Assembly: GCA_963627135.1 (NCBI GenBank)
Contig: CAVFZY010000031.1
Coordinates: forward strand, 1-12,535
Reading direction: 5' to 3'
Length of the DNA: 12,535 nt
DNA from: CAG-103 sp963627135
Lineage (GTDB): Bacteria > Bacillota > Clostridia > Oscillospirales > Oscillospiraceae
The number at the start of each line of letters is the position of its first letter. Within the stretch, counting starts at the first letter, position 1. This document shows, piece by piece, positions 5,370 to 12,140 of this stretch. A program made the position numbers and the translations under genes. Under the pieces are notes generated by a model. It was given only the letters and a program-made list of their open reading frames with translations. It did no database searches and was not told the origin of the DNA.

Positions 5370-7298
5370 TCAGATCGCGAGAGCTGCATTGAGCGCGTCG
5401 CCGGTCGCGATCATGGAGTTGCCGGGTGCCTGGCGCGCCTCGCCGATGACAATCACCTGCGGCACGAACTGCTCGAGTTCGGCCGAGAGCGTGTTGTTGG
5501 AGCGGTAGCCCATCGCGAGCACGATGCTGTCATAGCCACGCAGCTCGTGCGTGCTGCCGTCGACCGTACTTGTGTATGTGACACCGTCGGCGAAAAACTC
5601 GCTGACGCGGGCGTTGGTGAACTGGCCGACTTTGTGATGCTCGAGGCTGGCCATGATGTACTTGCGCGGCTCGGGCATGATGTCCTCACCGACGACGGGC
5701 TTCATCTCGACGATATCACAGGCGTGGCCGCGCTCAGCAAGATGCTCGGCCGCTTCGGCACCGACCATGCCGCCGCCGACGATGAGCACCTTTTTGCCGA
5801 CGTTGTATTTGCCGGTGAGCATGTCCTCAGCATTGACATAGCCGCAGTCAACAAGGCCCGGAATGGGCAGAATGAGTGGCGTGGAACCGGTGGCGACAAT
5901 AACGGCGTCGGGCTGAAGCTCCCGCACGAGCTCAGGCGTGACGGTGACGCCGAGGCGGATATCAACGCCGGCTTCACGGCAGCGGACGATGAGGCTGCGG
6001 ATGGCAGGTGCAATCTCGCCTTTTGCCGGCGGATAGGAGGCAACGAGGAAATGGCCGCCAAGCTCGGCGTTCTTCTCGAGAAGGATAACATCATGGCCGC
6101 GCTTGGCGCACATCATGGCGGCGTACATGCCGCCGGGGCCGCCGCCGATGACGAGTACCTTTTTCTGCACATCGGCAGGGACGAGTTCTGCCTCACGGCC
6201 GACGCAGGGGTTCATCGCGCAGGTGATGGGCCGGCCTGCGAGCATGTTCGGCACGCAGCCGAGCAGACACGCGATGCAGGGGGTGAGCGTTTCGAGGCGG
6301 CCGGTGCGCGCTTTGACCGGCAGCTCGGGATCGGCGATGGACTGGCGGCCGAAGGCGACCAGATCGGCCCTGCCCTGCCGCACCAGAAGCTCGGCATACT
6401 GCGGCTCCGTGTAGCGGCCGATGGTGATGACGGGGATGCTTACGGCCCGCTTGATCTCCGTGACGAGATCGGCGTTGAAGCCGCCGTGGGTGTTGTTCGG
6501 TGCCCACATGAACTCATCGTGCAGGTGGATGGAGCGGGAGACGTTGATCGCGTCTACATCGCATTCCTGCTCGAGATAGGCTGCGACAGCGGCCGCGTCC
6601 TGAACGGTCAGACCGCCCTCGCCCTCATCTCTGGCGTTGATACGGCAGAGAATGGGCATGTTTCCGGTCTTGCGGCGGATATTTTCGATAATGAGCCGCG
6701 GCAGACGCATGCGGTTTTCAAAGCAGCCGCCGAACTCATCGGTGCGCTTGTTCGTGCGCGCGGAGATGAAGGTGCTGACAAGGTATCCGTGTGCGCAGTG
6801 TACCTCGACCATATCGATGCCGGCGCGCTGGGCGCGTGCGGCTGCATCGCCGTAGGCTTCGATGAGGCGGTAGACCTCCTCAGTCGGCATCGCGACGGGG
6901 ATCTCTCCGCCGCAGTGGGAAGCCATGGCGCTCGCGGCCTTGAGCGGATAGCCGGTGAGCTGGGAGTTGCCCTCCGGACCTGCGTGCTGGAGCTGGATGC
7001 TGACCTTCGCACCATAGCGGTGGCAGCGCTCGGCGACCACGCGGAAGCTGTCAACGGTGTCGTCGGTGAACAGGCAGGGCTTTCTCGGACCGCCTTTGGC
7101 CTCGGAATAGACGACGGTGGATTCGATGGTGATCAGGCCGAAGCCGCCCTTGGCGCGTGCGGTATAGTAAGCCGCAGAGCGCTCGGAGAGGGAACCGTCT
7201 GGGTTGGCAAAGTTGTTGCCCATCGGCGGGACAACAAAGCGGTTCGGGACCGTGACAGTACCGATTTGGACTGGGCTGAACATGGTGGGGAATTTCAT
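5370..7298 (-). CDS. NADH:flavin oxidoreductase, FMN/4Fe-4S/FAD type (enoate / 2,4-dienoyl-CoA reductase family)
   Basis: The 642-residue protein has the three-part build of 2,4-dienoyl-CoA reductase, enoate reductase and BaiCD/BaiH. An N-terminal old-yellow-enzyme FMN barrel (about 4-335) has the active-site block VEVHCAHGYL at 164-173 and RTNKRTDEFGG at 181-191. C341-x2-C344-x3-C348-x11-C360 would hold a 4Fe-4S cluster. FAD and NAD(P) Rossmann domains have GGGPGG at 385-390 and GGGMVG at 508-513. Such enzymes pass hydride from NAD(P)H through FAD and the cluster to FMN and reduce a C=C bond next to a carboxyl, CoA ester or ketone. ATG 7298 has AGAGGTG 8 bases upstream; the longer frame would begin with TTG at 7322. 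It is the last operon gene, 32 bases after the dehydrogenase. An unsaturated cyclic acid made by its neighbours is a natural guess for the substrate. Confidence 0.9.
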   Translation of the reverse strand: MKFPTMFSPVQIGTVTVPNRFVVPPMGNNFANPDGSLSERSAAYYTARAKGGFGLITIESTVVYSEAKGGPRKPCLFTDDTVDSFRVVAERCHRYGAKVSIQLQHAGPEGNSQLTGYPLKAASAMASHCGGEIPVAMPTEEVYRLIEAYGDAAARAQRAGIDMVEVHCAHGYLVSTFISARTNKRTDEFGGCFENRMRLPRLIIENIRRKTGNMPILCRINARDEGEGGLTVQDAAAVAAYLEQECDVDAINVSRSIHLHDEFMWAPNNTHGGFNADLVTEIKRAVSIPVITIGRYTEPQYAELLVRQGRADLVAFGRQSIADPELPVKARTGRLETLTPCIACLLGCVPNMLAGRPITCAMNPCVGREAELVPADVQKKVLVIGGGPGGMYAAMMCAKRGHDVILLEKNAELGGHFLVASYPPAKGEIAPAIRSLIVRCREAGVDIRLGVTVTPELVRELQPDAVIVATGSTPLILPIPGLVDCGYVNAEDMLTGKYNVGKKVLIVGGGMVGAEAAEHLAERGHACDIVEMKPVVGEDIMPEPRKYIMASLEHHKVGQFTNARVSEFFADGVTYTSTVDGSTHELRGYDSIVLAMGYRSNNTLSAELEQFVPQVIVIGEARQAPGNSMIATGDALNAALAI

Positions 7299-7330
7299 TT
7301 GATACGCACCTCTCTTATCCAATCGTCATT

Positions 7331-8203
7331 TCAGCTGAAAAACTTTTCGGCGACCTCGTCTTCCGGCATCTCCTTGCCGGTGAAGAGGCGGAACGCCTCG
7401 ACGCCCTGCTGCAGCAGCATACCGATGCCGCCGACAACGACACAACCGGCGGCCGCAGCCTCGCGGATCATCCGCGTCTCGCGGGGATTGTAGACCGTGT
7501 CGGCCACGACGAGGCCCGGACGGTAGAGCGCGGGATCAACGAGTGTCTCGCCGTCGAGCGGAGCCATGCCGACCTTCGTCGCGTTGACCAGAATGTCGCA
7601 GGATTTGACGGCAGCAGCAAAGGCCTCCGCGTCTTCGAGGTCGTTGACCACGGCCTCACAGCCGGGGACATTCGCGCTGATCTTGTCTGCGGTGCGCTCG
7701 GCGTTTGCGTAGCCCTTGGAGCTCTTGCGGTTGAAAATGACGAGTTTTTTTGCGCCGTCGAGTGCGGCCTGGATGCTCAGCGCGGTGGCGGCACCGCCGG
7801 CGCCCATGACGACCACGCTTTTGCCCTTGACGCTGACGCCGTGCTTTTCCAGATTGCGTACAAAGCCGACGCCGTCGGTGTTGTGCCCGGTGAGCTTGCC
7901 GTCCTCATCGGCGGTAACGGTGTTGCACGCGCCGATCAGCTCCGCTGCGGGGGAGAGCGCGTCGAGATATTCGCAGACAGCGGTCTTGTCGGGCATGGTG
8001 ATGTTGAAGCCGCCGACATGCATGAGCCGGAGCGCCTTTACGGCGTCCTCGACTTTTTCAAGGGGAATGTCAAAGGCGAGGTAGGCATCGTTCAGGCCCA
8101 GCTTGTCAAAGCTGTAATTGTACATTGCGGGGGAGCCGGAATGTCCCACGGGAGAGCCAATCAGGCAAAAGAGCCGGGTGTGTCCGTCGATTCTGTTTTC
8201 CAT
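7331..8203 (-). CDS. ydiB: Quinate/shikimate dehydrogenase, YdiB-like
   Basis: The 290-residue protein is of the AroE/YdiB family, which interconverts shikimate and 3-dehydroshikimate (YdiB also quinate and 3-dehydroquinate) with NAD(P). The substrate site shows HSGSP (21-25), the catalytic lysine K73 in NITMPDK, N94, and D110 in GHNTDG. The dinucleotide site is GAGGAA (134-139), with FNRK at 157-160 after the second strand. Several stretches resemble E. coli YdiB more than AroE: LSPAAELIGACNT, TKVGMAPL, YNPRETRMI and GMLLQQGVEAF. ATG 8203 has GAGGAGG 8 bases upstream. It lies 21 bases after the TIM-barrel gene, in an operon with a YdiN-like transporter, recalling E. coli ydiN-ydiB-aroD. No other aromatic amino acid biosynthesis gene is near, which favours a catabolic role over chorismate synthesis, though a biosynthetic AroE cannot be excluded. 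Confidence 0.88.
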   Translation of the reverse strand: MENRIDGHTRLFCLIGSPVGHSGSPAMYNYSFDKLGLNDAYLAFDIPLEKVEDAVKALRLMHVGGFNITMPDKTAVCEYLDALSPAAELIGACNTVTADEDGKLTGHNTDGVGFVRNLEKHGVSVKGKSVVVMGAGGAATALSIQAALDGAKKLVIFNRKSSKGYANAERTADKISANVPGCEAVVNDLEDAEAFAAAVKSCDILVNATKVGMAPLDGETLVDPALYRPGLVVADTVYNPRETRMIREAAAAGCVVVGGIGMLLQQGVEAFRLFTGKEMPEDEVAEKFFS

Positions 8204-8224
8204 ATTTGTATCCTCCTCTTGTTG

Positions 8225-9067
8225 TCAGGCGAGCATTTCGGGCCAGGTTTCGGACAGCACCTCAGACACTGCGTCAAAGTTTGCCTTCGCAGCCGCAGGG
8301 ACGCCAGTCGCAAGGATCTCATCGCTGATGACCTCAACGCCGATGACGGCCGGAGAGATGCCTTTGGCCTTTACCATCTCTACAAAGCCTGCGGTGTTGC
8401 CGTAGCCCTTTCCGGGGAGCGCGCGGTCGTGCATGGATTCATCGCGGAGGATCGATGCGGCGTAGGCGCGCGCCTGTACGTCGTTGAGCTGGATGGCAAC
8501 GATCTTTTCGGCAGGGATGTCCGCCATGAGCGCGGGATCATAGCTCTGGTTGGCACGGATCCAGTGCCACGAGTCGAGGATGAGCTTTGCATTCTCGCAG
8601 CCGGAACCCTTCACGACCTCCCACGCCTTGCGGATGCCGGGCAGACCGCTGTAGGGCATGGGCTCCACGCCGATGGTGTATTTTCCTGCGCGATGGCACA
8701 GTTCCTTGAGCTTCTGCGCTGTCCATTCGACGGAATAGCTTTCCATCAGGCCGCAGTTGATATGGCTCACCCCGAACAGCTCACACATGTGGAAACACAG
8801 TTGTTCTTTATATTTCTGCTCGTAGGAGCGCTTTTCCTCCGCCCATTGGACGATATACTCGACTTCCGTGACACGCATGCCGTACTTCTCGAGAATTGCG
8901 AGGATGTCGCTGTCAAAGAGTCCTTCATTCAGAGCGTCTACATAGGTCTCCGCGCGCAGACCGATCCCCTCGAAGCCCGCAGCCTTCGCAGCGCTGACGC
9001 GCTCCTCAAAGCTGCACTGGTCGCCAAGTGTCCACGAACTGATAGTGATGGGATGCTGTTTGCTCAT
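8225..9067 (-). CDS. TIM-barrel sugar phosphate isomerase/epimerase family protein; possible 3-dehydroshikimate dehydratase
   Basis: The 280-residue protein fits the xylose-isomerase-like TIM barrel (AP endonuclease 2 family), which uses a divalent metal to isomerise, epimerise or dehydrate sugars and polyols. Likely metal ligands are E135 (GVEPMP), D165 and H168 (LILDSWHW), Q193 (IQLND) and E245 (GVEVIS); RALPGKG at 215-221 resembles the substrate loop of the family. The family includes 3-dehydroshikimate dehydratases (AsbF, QuiC types), which make protocatechuate. Because the gene is followed 21 bases later by a YdiB-like dehydrogenase, that activity is a good candidate, but an epimerase or isomerase acting on a related cyclitol acid is equally open. 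ATG 9067 has AGGAGG 9 bases upstream; the longer open frame to 9229 lies inside the transporter gene and is not used. Confidence 0.85.
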   Translation of the reverse strand: MSKQHPITISSWTLGDQCSFEERVSAAKAAGFEGIGLRAETYVDALNEGLFDSDILAILEKYGMRVTEVEYIVQWAEEKRSYEQKYKEQLCFHMCELFGVSHINCGLMESYSVEWTAQKLKELCHRAGKYTIGVEPMPYSGLPGIRKAWEVVKGSGCENAKLILDSWHWIRANQSYDPALMADIPAEKIVAIQLNDVQARAYAASILRDESMHDRALPGKGYGNTAGFVEMVKAKGISPAVIGVEVISDEILATGVPAAAKANFDAVSEVLSETWPEMLA

Positions 9068-9086
9068 TTTCCTTTTCCTCCTGTTT

Positions 9087-10310
9087 TTATTCTGCACGGA
9101 CGGGCTGCGTCTGTGCCTGGGTGTCGATGTCGATACGTTTGTTAAGAATGACTGCAAGGATGATGCCGATGAGAGTGATCGCCATGTTGAAAAGCAGAAC
9201 ATAGCGCGGGCCATTGCTGCCGGAGACACGGGTGATGAGGCTCGCGGCGTTCAGGACAGCGTAGTTTGCCACGCTGGAAGAGATCATGACGATCGAGGTG
9301 ATGACGCCGCGGTTTTTGGGGAACATCTCATTTGCGACTGAAGTGACGAGCTGCAGTACGCCGCCGGCTGCGAAGAAGCCGATGAAGAAGCCGCCGATCA
9401 GGCAGATGGCCGGGACCTGAACGAAGAACACAACGGCGAGCGTTATGAGTGCACAGGTCGGGAAGAGGATCAGGATTTTTGCGGGCTTCAGGCCCTTGTT
9501 CAAGAGCGCGGCGTTAACGAAGAGGGCTGCGACGATCCCGAGGGAGTACCAGGTCTGGATCATGCTGGGATTTGCCAGCCCGTACAGGGCGCCGAGCTCC
9601 TGGTTGCAGTTCATCCAGAGCATAAAGGTTGTAGTTGTCGTGAAGCCGAGCGCGACGAGGAGCGCTGCAGAAGGGGTGAAGCGCATTTTCTCCTTTGTCT
9701 TGGTCTCGTGTTTTTCCGCTTGCTCCCGCAGCGGAAAGGGCAGAAAGATGATGGCGACGCCGTCAAGGGCGATGATCAGTGCCGCGGCGAGAAACACGGT
9801 GTTGAAGGGCAGATTGAAACGGTTGACGGCAAGTATCGCAAACGGCAGGAGAAACTGGGATAGGGAGATGGCGAGCTTGGTGAAGATGTTTGCCACGGTG
9901 CCTTTCTCCTTGAAGATCTCCATGCAGGAGGGGGTGATGCTCGTGTCGAGGAACGAGTTGCCCATGCCGCTTACAATGGCCAGGGCATAGCCCCAATACA
10001 TGCTTTTTGCAAATGTGATACAGGCAAAGAATATGGTGTACAGTGTGCAGCCGATGAGCGCGGAGAGCTTTCGTCCGAGCTTATCGGACAGCGGGCCCGC
10101 AACGGGGAAAGCAATCAGACGTCCGAGACCGATGGCGGCGATCACCGCGACGACGGCGGAAATGTCATAGGTCCCATCCACACCGGGGACGGCGCCCCAG
10201 AGCGCCGCGAACTCCTGCTTGTAGTGCCCCATGACGGACGAGGATATGCCGAGCACAAAATAAGTGATGTACAGTGCGAGGGCGGTTGGGTAGTAGCGTT
10301 TTTGGCTCAT
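9087..10310 (-). CDS. MFS transporter, YdiN-like, probably for quinate/shikimate or a related acid
   Basis: The 407-residue protein is a major facilitator with about 12 helices, a charged central loop (residues 195-210) and the loop 2-3 motif GPLSDKLGRK at 72-81. It resembles E. coli YdiN in several places: IGLGRLI before motif A, the NSFLDT segment of helix 4, and FAAGGVLQLVTSVANEMFPK in the second half. YdiN is encoded next to ydiB in E. coli, just as this gene is grouped with a YdiB-like dehydrogenase. Proton-coupled uptake of the pathway substrate is inferred; direction and substrate are not shown. ATG 10310 has GGGAGGAG 7 bases upstream. It is the first gene of the four-gene operon, 19 bases ahead of the TIM-barrel gene and divergent from the LysR regulator. 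Confidence 0.9.
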   Translation of the reverse strand: MSQKRYYPTALALYITYFVLGISSSVMGHYKQEFAALWGAVPGVDGTYDISAVVAVIAAIGLGRLIAFPVAGPLSDKLGRKLSALIGCTLYTIFFACITFAKSMYWGYALAIVSGMGNSFLDTSITPSCMEIFKEKGTVANIFTKLAISLSQFLLPFAILAVNRFNLPFNTVFLAAALIIALDGVAIIFLPFPLREQAEKHETKTKEKMRFTPSAALLVALGFTTTTTFMLWMNCNQELGALYGLANPSMIQTWYSLGIVAALFVNAALLNKGLKPAKILILFPTCALITLAVVFFVQVPAICLIGGFFIGFFAAGGVLQLVTSVANEMFPKNRGVITSIVMISSSVANYAVLNAASLITRVSGSNGPRYVLLFNMAITLIGIILAVILNKRIDIDTQAQTQPVRAE

Positions 10311-10387
10311 CTCATGTCTCCTCCCTGTGTTTGTGTTTGAGCTAGATTTTCTGTGTGCTCTGTGCTGTGCGGTGGTTCGTTGGCTTC

Positions 10388-10416
10388 AGCATAGCGCGCT
10401 GTGTTTTATTTAACAA
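10388..10416 (-). promoter_or_regulatory. Promoter of the YdiN/TIM-barrel/YdiB/reductase operon
   Basis: On the minus strand TTGTTA (10416-10411), a 17-base spacer and TATGCT (10393-10388) give a four-of-six match in each box, as in activator-dependent promoters. The start would lie near 10381, about 70 bases before the first ATG. A short inverted repeat ATTT-N3-AAAT (10408-10418) overlaps the -35 box. Confidence 0.55.
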
Positions 10417-10437
10417 ATCGAAAAAATGAATAAAATG

Positions 10438-10452
10438 ATAGTCTTTTTCTAT
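10438..10452. promoter_or_regulatory. LysR-type regulator recognition site, ATAG-N7-CTAT (T-N11-A)
   Basis: The inverted repeat ATAG-TCTTTTT-CTAT has the T-N11-A form of LysR-family boxes (T10439, A10451). Its centre at 10445 is about 64 bases upstream of the predicted operon start, the position at which LysR proteins usually bind. It also lies about 50 bases before the regulator's own ATG, so it could mediate autoregulation. Confidence 0.6.
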
Positions 10453-10460
10453 TATTTATG

Positions 10461-10472
10461 TCATAATATGAT
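10461..10472 (+). promoter_or_regulatory. Possible -10 region of the lysR gene within an 11-bp palindrome
   Basis: TCATA-A-TATGA (10461-10471) is a perfect 5-1-5 inverted repeat, overlapped by TATGAT (10467-10472), a fair -10 box for the plus-strand regulator gene. No good -35 box lies at the right distance; upstream is only the T-rich spacer of the LysR box. Confidence 0.3.
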
Positions 10473-10497
10473 ATGTTGAGAGAGGAGAGCACAGCTG

Positions 10498-11382
10498 ATG
10501 AATCTATCACACCTGAGGTATTTTGTCCGCCTGGCGGAGACACGTCACTATACCAAGGCTGCAGAGCAGATGTACATATCGCAGCCGAGTCTGAGCCACG
10601 CCATCGCGCAGCTGGAGCGGGAGCTCGGCGTGCCGCTGTTTGAAAAGAACGGGCGCAATGTGGAGCTGACGCAGTTCGGTGAGGAGTTTCTCAAGCAGGT
10701 GCGTCAGTCACTGGAGATTCTCGACAGCAGCGTGGATTATCTGCACCGTGTCGCTGCCGGTAACGGTGTGGTACGGCTTGGCCTGCTGCGCGCGCTGGGA
10801 ATCGAATATGTTCCGGCGCTCGCGGCGAGCTTCCGGCGGATGAATGCGGATAAAAATGTGGACTTCACCTTTTTCACCGGCGTTACTTCGGACATTATGT
10901 ACAAGCTGCAGCAGCATGAGTTGGACATTGTGCTCAGTTCCAAGCCTGCGGAAACGTATAAATTTGAGGCTGTCCCCATTAAGAAGCAGGACCTCGTCCT
11001 GATCGTTCCGCCGGAGCACCGCCTTGCCGGACGGCATACGGCGGAGCTGTCTGAGGTGCTTGACGACCCGTTTATCCAATATGCGCACGGTTCCGGTCTG
11101 CGGCACGTTATCAACGACATGTTCCTGCAGATCGGAGCCGCGCCGAATGTTGCGTATGAGATACAGGAGGATCAGGTGATCGCCGGACTCGTCGCGCAGG
11201 GCTTTGGTGTGTCCATTGTCCCATATATGGAAATGCTGCTGCGTCTGAACGTAAAGATTCTGCAGATCTCGCGTCCGGTCCCGAATCGGGTCCTCTACCT
11301 TGTGACGGATCCGGCGATAACGCTGTCCCCGGCTGCGGCAGATTTCAAACGTTTTGTGTTGTCGCAGAGTGAGTTGGCATAA
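10498..11382 (+). CDS. LysR-family transcriptional regulator of the divergent operon
   Basis: The 294-residue protein has the standard LysR layout. An N-terminal winged helix-turn-helix (about 1-60) includes FVRLAETRHYTKAAEQMYISQPSLS-type residues and the LERELGVPLFEKNGRNVELTQFG wing, here given in parts to residue 60. A linker helix (61-85) and a two-lobed periplasmic-binding-protein-like effector domain (about 90-290) follow. Such proteins act as tetramers and switch promoters when a small pathway molecule binds. ATG 10498 has GAGGAG about 10 bases upstream. It is divergent from the YdiN-type operon with 187 bases between, which contain an ATAG-N7-CTAT box. The likely effector is the imported substrate or an intermediate such as 3-dehydroshikimate; this is inference. 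Family length is normal. Confidence 0.93.
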   Translation: MNLSHLRYFVRLAETRHYTKAAEQMYISQPSLSHAIAQLERELGVPLFEKNGRNVELTQFGEEFLKQVRQSLEILDSSVDYLHRVAAGNGVVRLGLLRALGIEYVPALAASFRRMNADKNVDFTFFTGVTSDIMYKLQQHELDIVLSSKPAETYKFEAVPIKKQDLVLIVPPEHRLAGRHTAELSEVLDDPFIQYAHGSGLRHVINDMFLQIGAAPNVAYEIQEDQVIAGLVAQGFGVSIVPYMEMLLRLNVKILQISRPVPNRVLYLVTDPAITLSPAAADFKRFVLSQSELA

Positions 11383-11877
11383 TGGATAATTACATTAAAA
11401 TCGGAGTTTTCATAGAAAATTTGCATGGATTTTTCAGCCATATCCGCTGCTTTGGCGGGCTGAATGGAGCGGATGGCCGCTTTTCCCGTTACTCACTGCG
11501 CAAAGGCCGCGTGACAGGGAGCGTGTCCGTACAGCACTTCTGTCAAAGGAACGGATCTGTCGGCACTTGGATGCTGTCTGCCACCGGAAGCACTTGCCAT
11601 TGCCCGAAAGCCGGGATGTGCATCTCCAGAGCGCTGCGGTGTGTGCAGGCCAAGACAGAAAATGGAGCAGGCGAATGCCTGCTCCATTTTCTGTCGATGG
11701 GGGGGAAAATATACGGTCAAGTACAACAGGAAAAGCCTGAAAAAAGAAGTTCAAACAGAACACAATTGGCGTAAAAATCCAAAAGAAGCTCCGCAGGAAT
11801 ACCAAATATCTTCGTATCTGCCACCCTGAGCGTCGCTGGCAGAGTGTTCTGCTGTCCAATACGGGGGCAGGTGGAGC
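11383..11877. other. Gene-poor stretch after lysR
   Basis: About 500 bases hold several overlapping open frames on both strands (for example a 130-codon frame from the ATG at 11382), none with a normal ribosome site or recognisable product. Many Cys, Arg, Ser and Trp residues suggest non-coding frames. One strong hairpin (11655-11694) lies inside. The stretch may be the decayed surroundings of the pseudogene to its right or a dispersed intergenic repeat. Confidence 0.5.
11655..11694. terminator. Strong hairpin, probable bidirectional terminator
   Basis: An 18-bp perfect stem (11655-11672 with 11677-11694) closes on the loop GAAT. The GC-rich top and the AAAA/TTTT near its base give a T-run at the 3' side on either strand, the form of bidirectional terminators. 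It lies about 270 bases after lysR and also downstream of the minus-strand pseudogene. Confidence 0.7.
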
Positions 11878-12035
11878 ACCGGCTATCAGCGCTGCAAGGC
11901 TGCCTGAGGTGCAGGTGAAACCGGATGCGGGGAGCTTGGCTTTCCTGCCCGGCTTGCGAAGAGCGGCCACCTGGGGCGTGTCCTTGGGTGCGTGCTTATT
12001 GGTGTGCTGCTGTGCGTAAATTTTATCTGTTTCAT
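11878..12035 (-). pseudogene. Decayed fragment of a small clostridial membrane protein gene
   Basis: AAGGAGG precedes an ATG at 12035 by about 10 bases. Read straight, the frame gives a 49-residue Pro/Arg-rich product. One base must be added just after ATGAA; then the frame gives an orderly sequence with TDKIYAQQ, NKHAPKDTPQVAALRK, GRKAKLPASGF and AALIAG. From memory this resembles the N-terminus of short Clostridia membrane proteins with a K-D/E-T-S-K-V-V-A-L-K-K-L-D-type stretch followed by a helix. After AALIAG the similarity ends and the expected membrane helices are missing. I call it a pseudogene with a frameshift at the start and loss of the C-terminal part. The family link is from recall and was not searched. 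Confidence 0.45.
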
Positions 12036-12140
12036 AAATTTGCTGCCTCCTTCATTTGACAGCTTTAGGATACCATCAACGAGGGAGGCAGCGGTATACC
12101 GCCGATGTGTGTTTATGTTGCGCTGAAAAAATTCTGCTGC

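Noticed and set aside
5334..7493. Plus-strand open frame of 719 codons opposite the flavin reductase and dehydrogenase genes
   Set aside because: It is an antisense shadow. The minus strand encodes complete, recognisable enzymes with ribosome sites, whereas this frame has no domain and crosses two genes.
7841..9145. Plus-strand open frame of 434 codons opposite the dehydrogenase and TIM-barrel genes
   Set aside because: Antisense shadow with no ribosome site or family signature.
11382..11774. 130-codon frame whose ATG overlaps the lysR stop codon
   Set aside because: TAATG overlap hints at coupling, but there is no Shine-Dalgarno sequence. The frame passes straight through the 18-bp hairpin and the product is Cys/Ser/Arg-rich without any recognisable feature.
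12091..12102. Palindrome GCGGTATACCGC downstream of the partial gene
   Set aside because: Six-base arms without a loop and no U-run. It could be a protein site but nothing supports a specific role.
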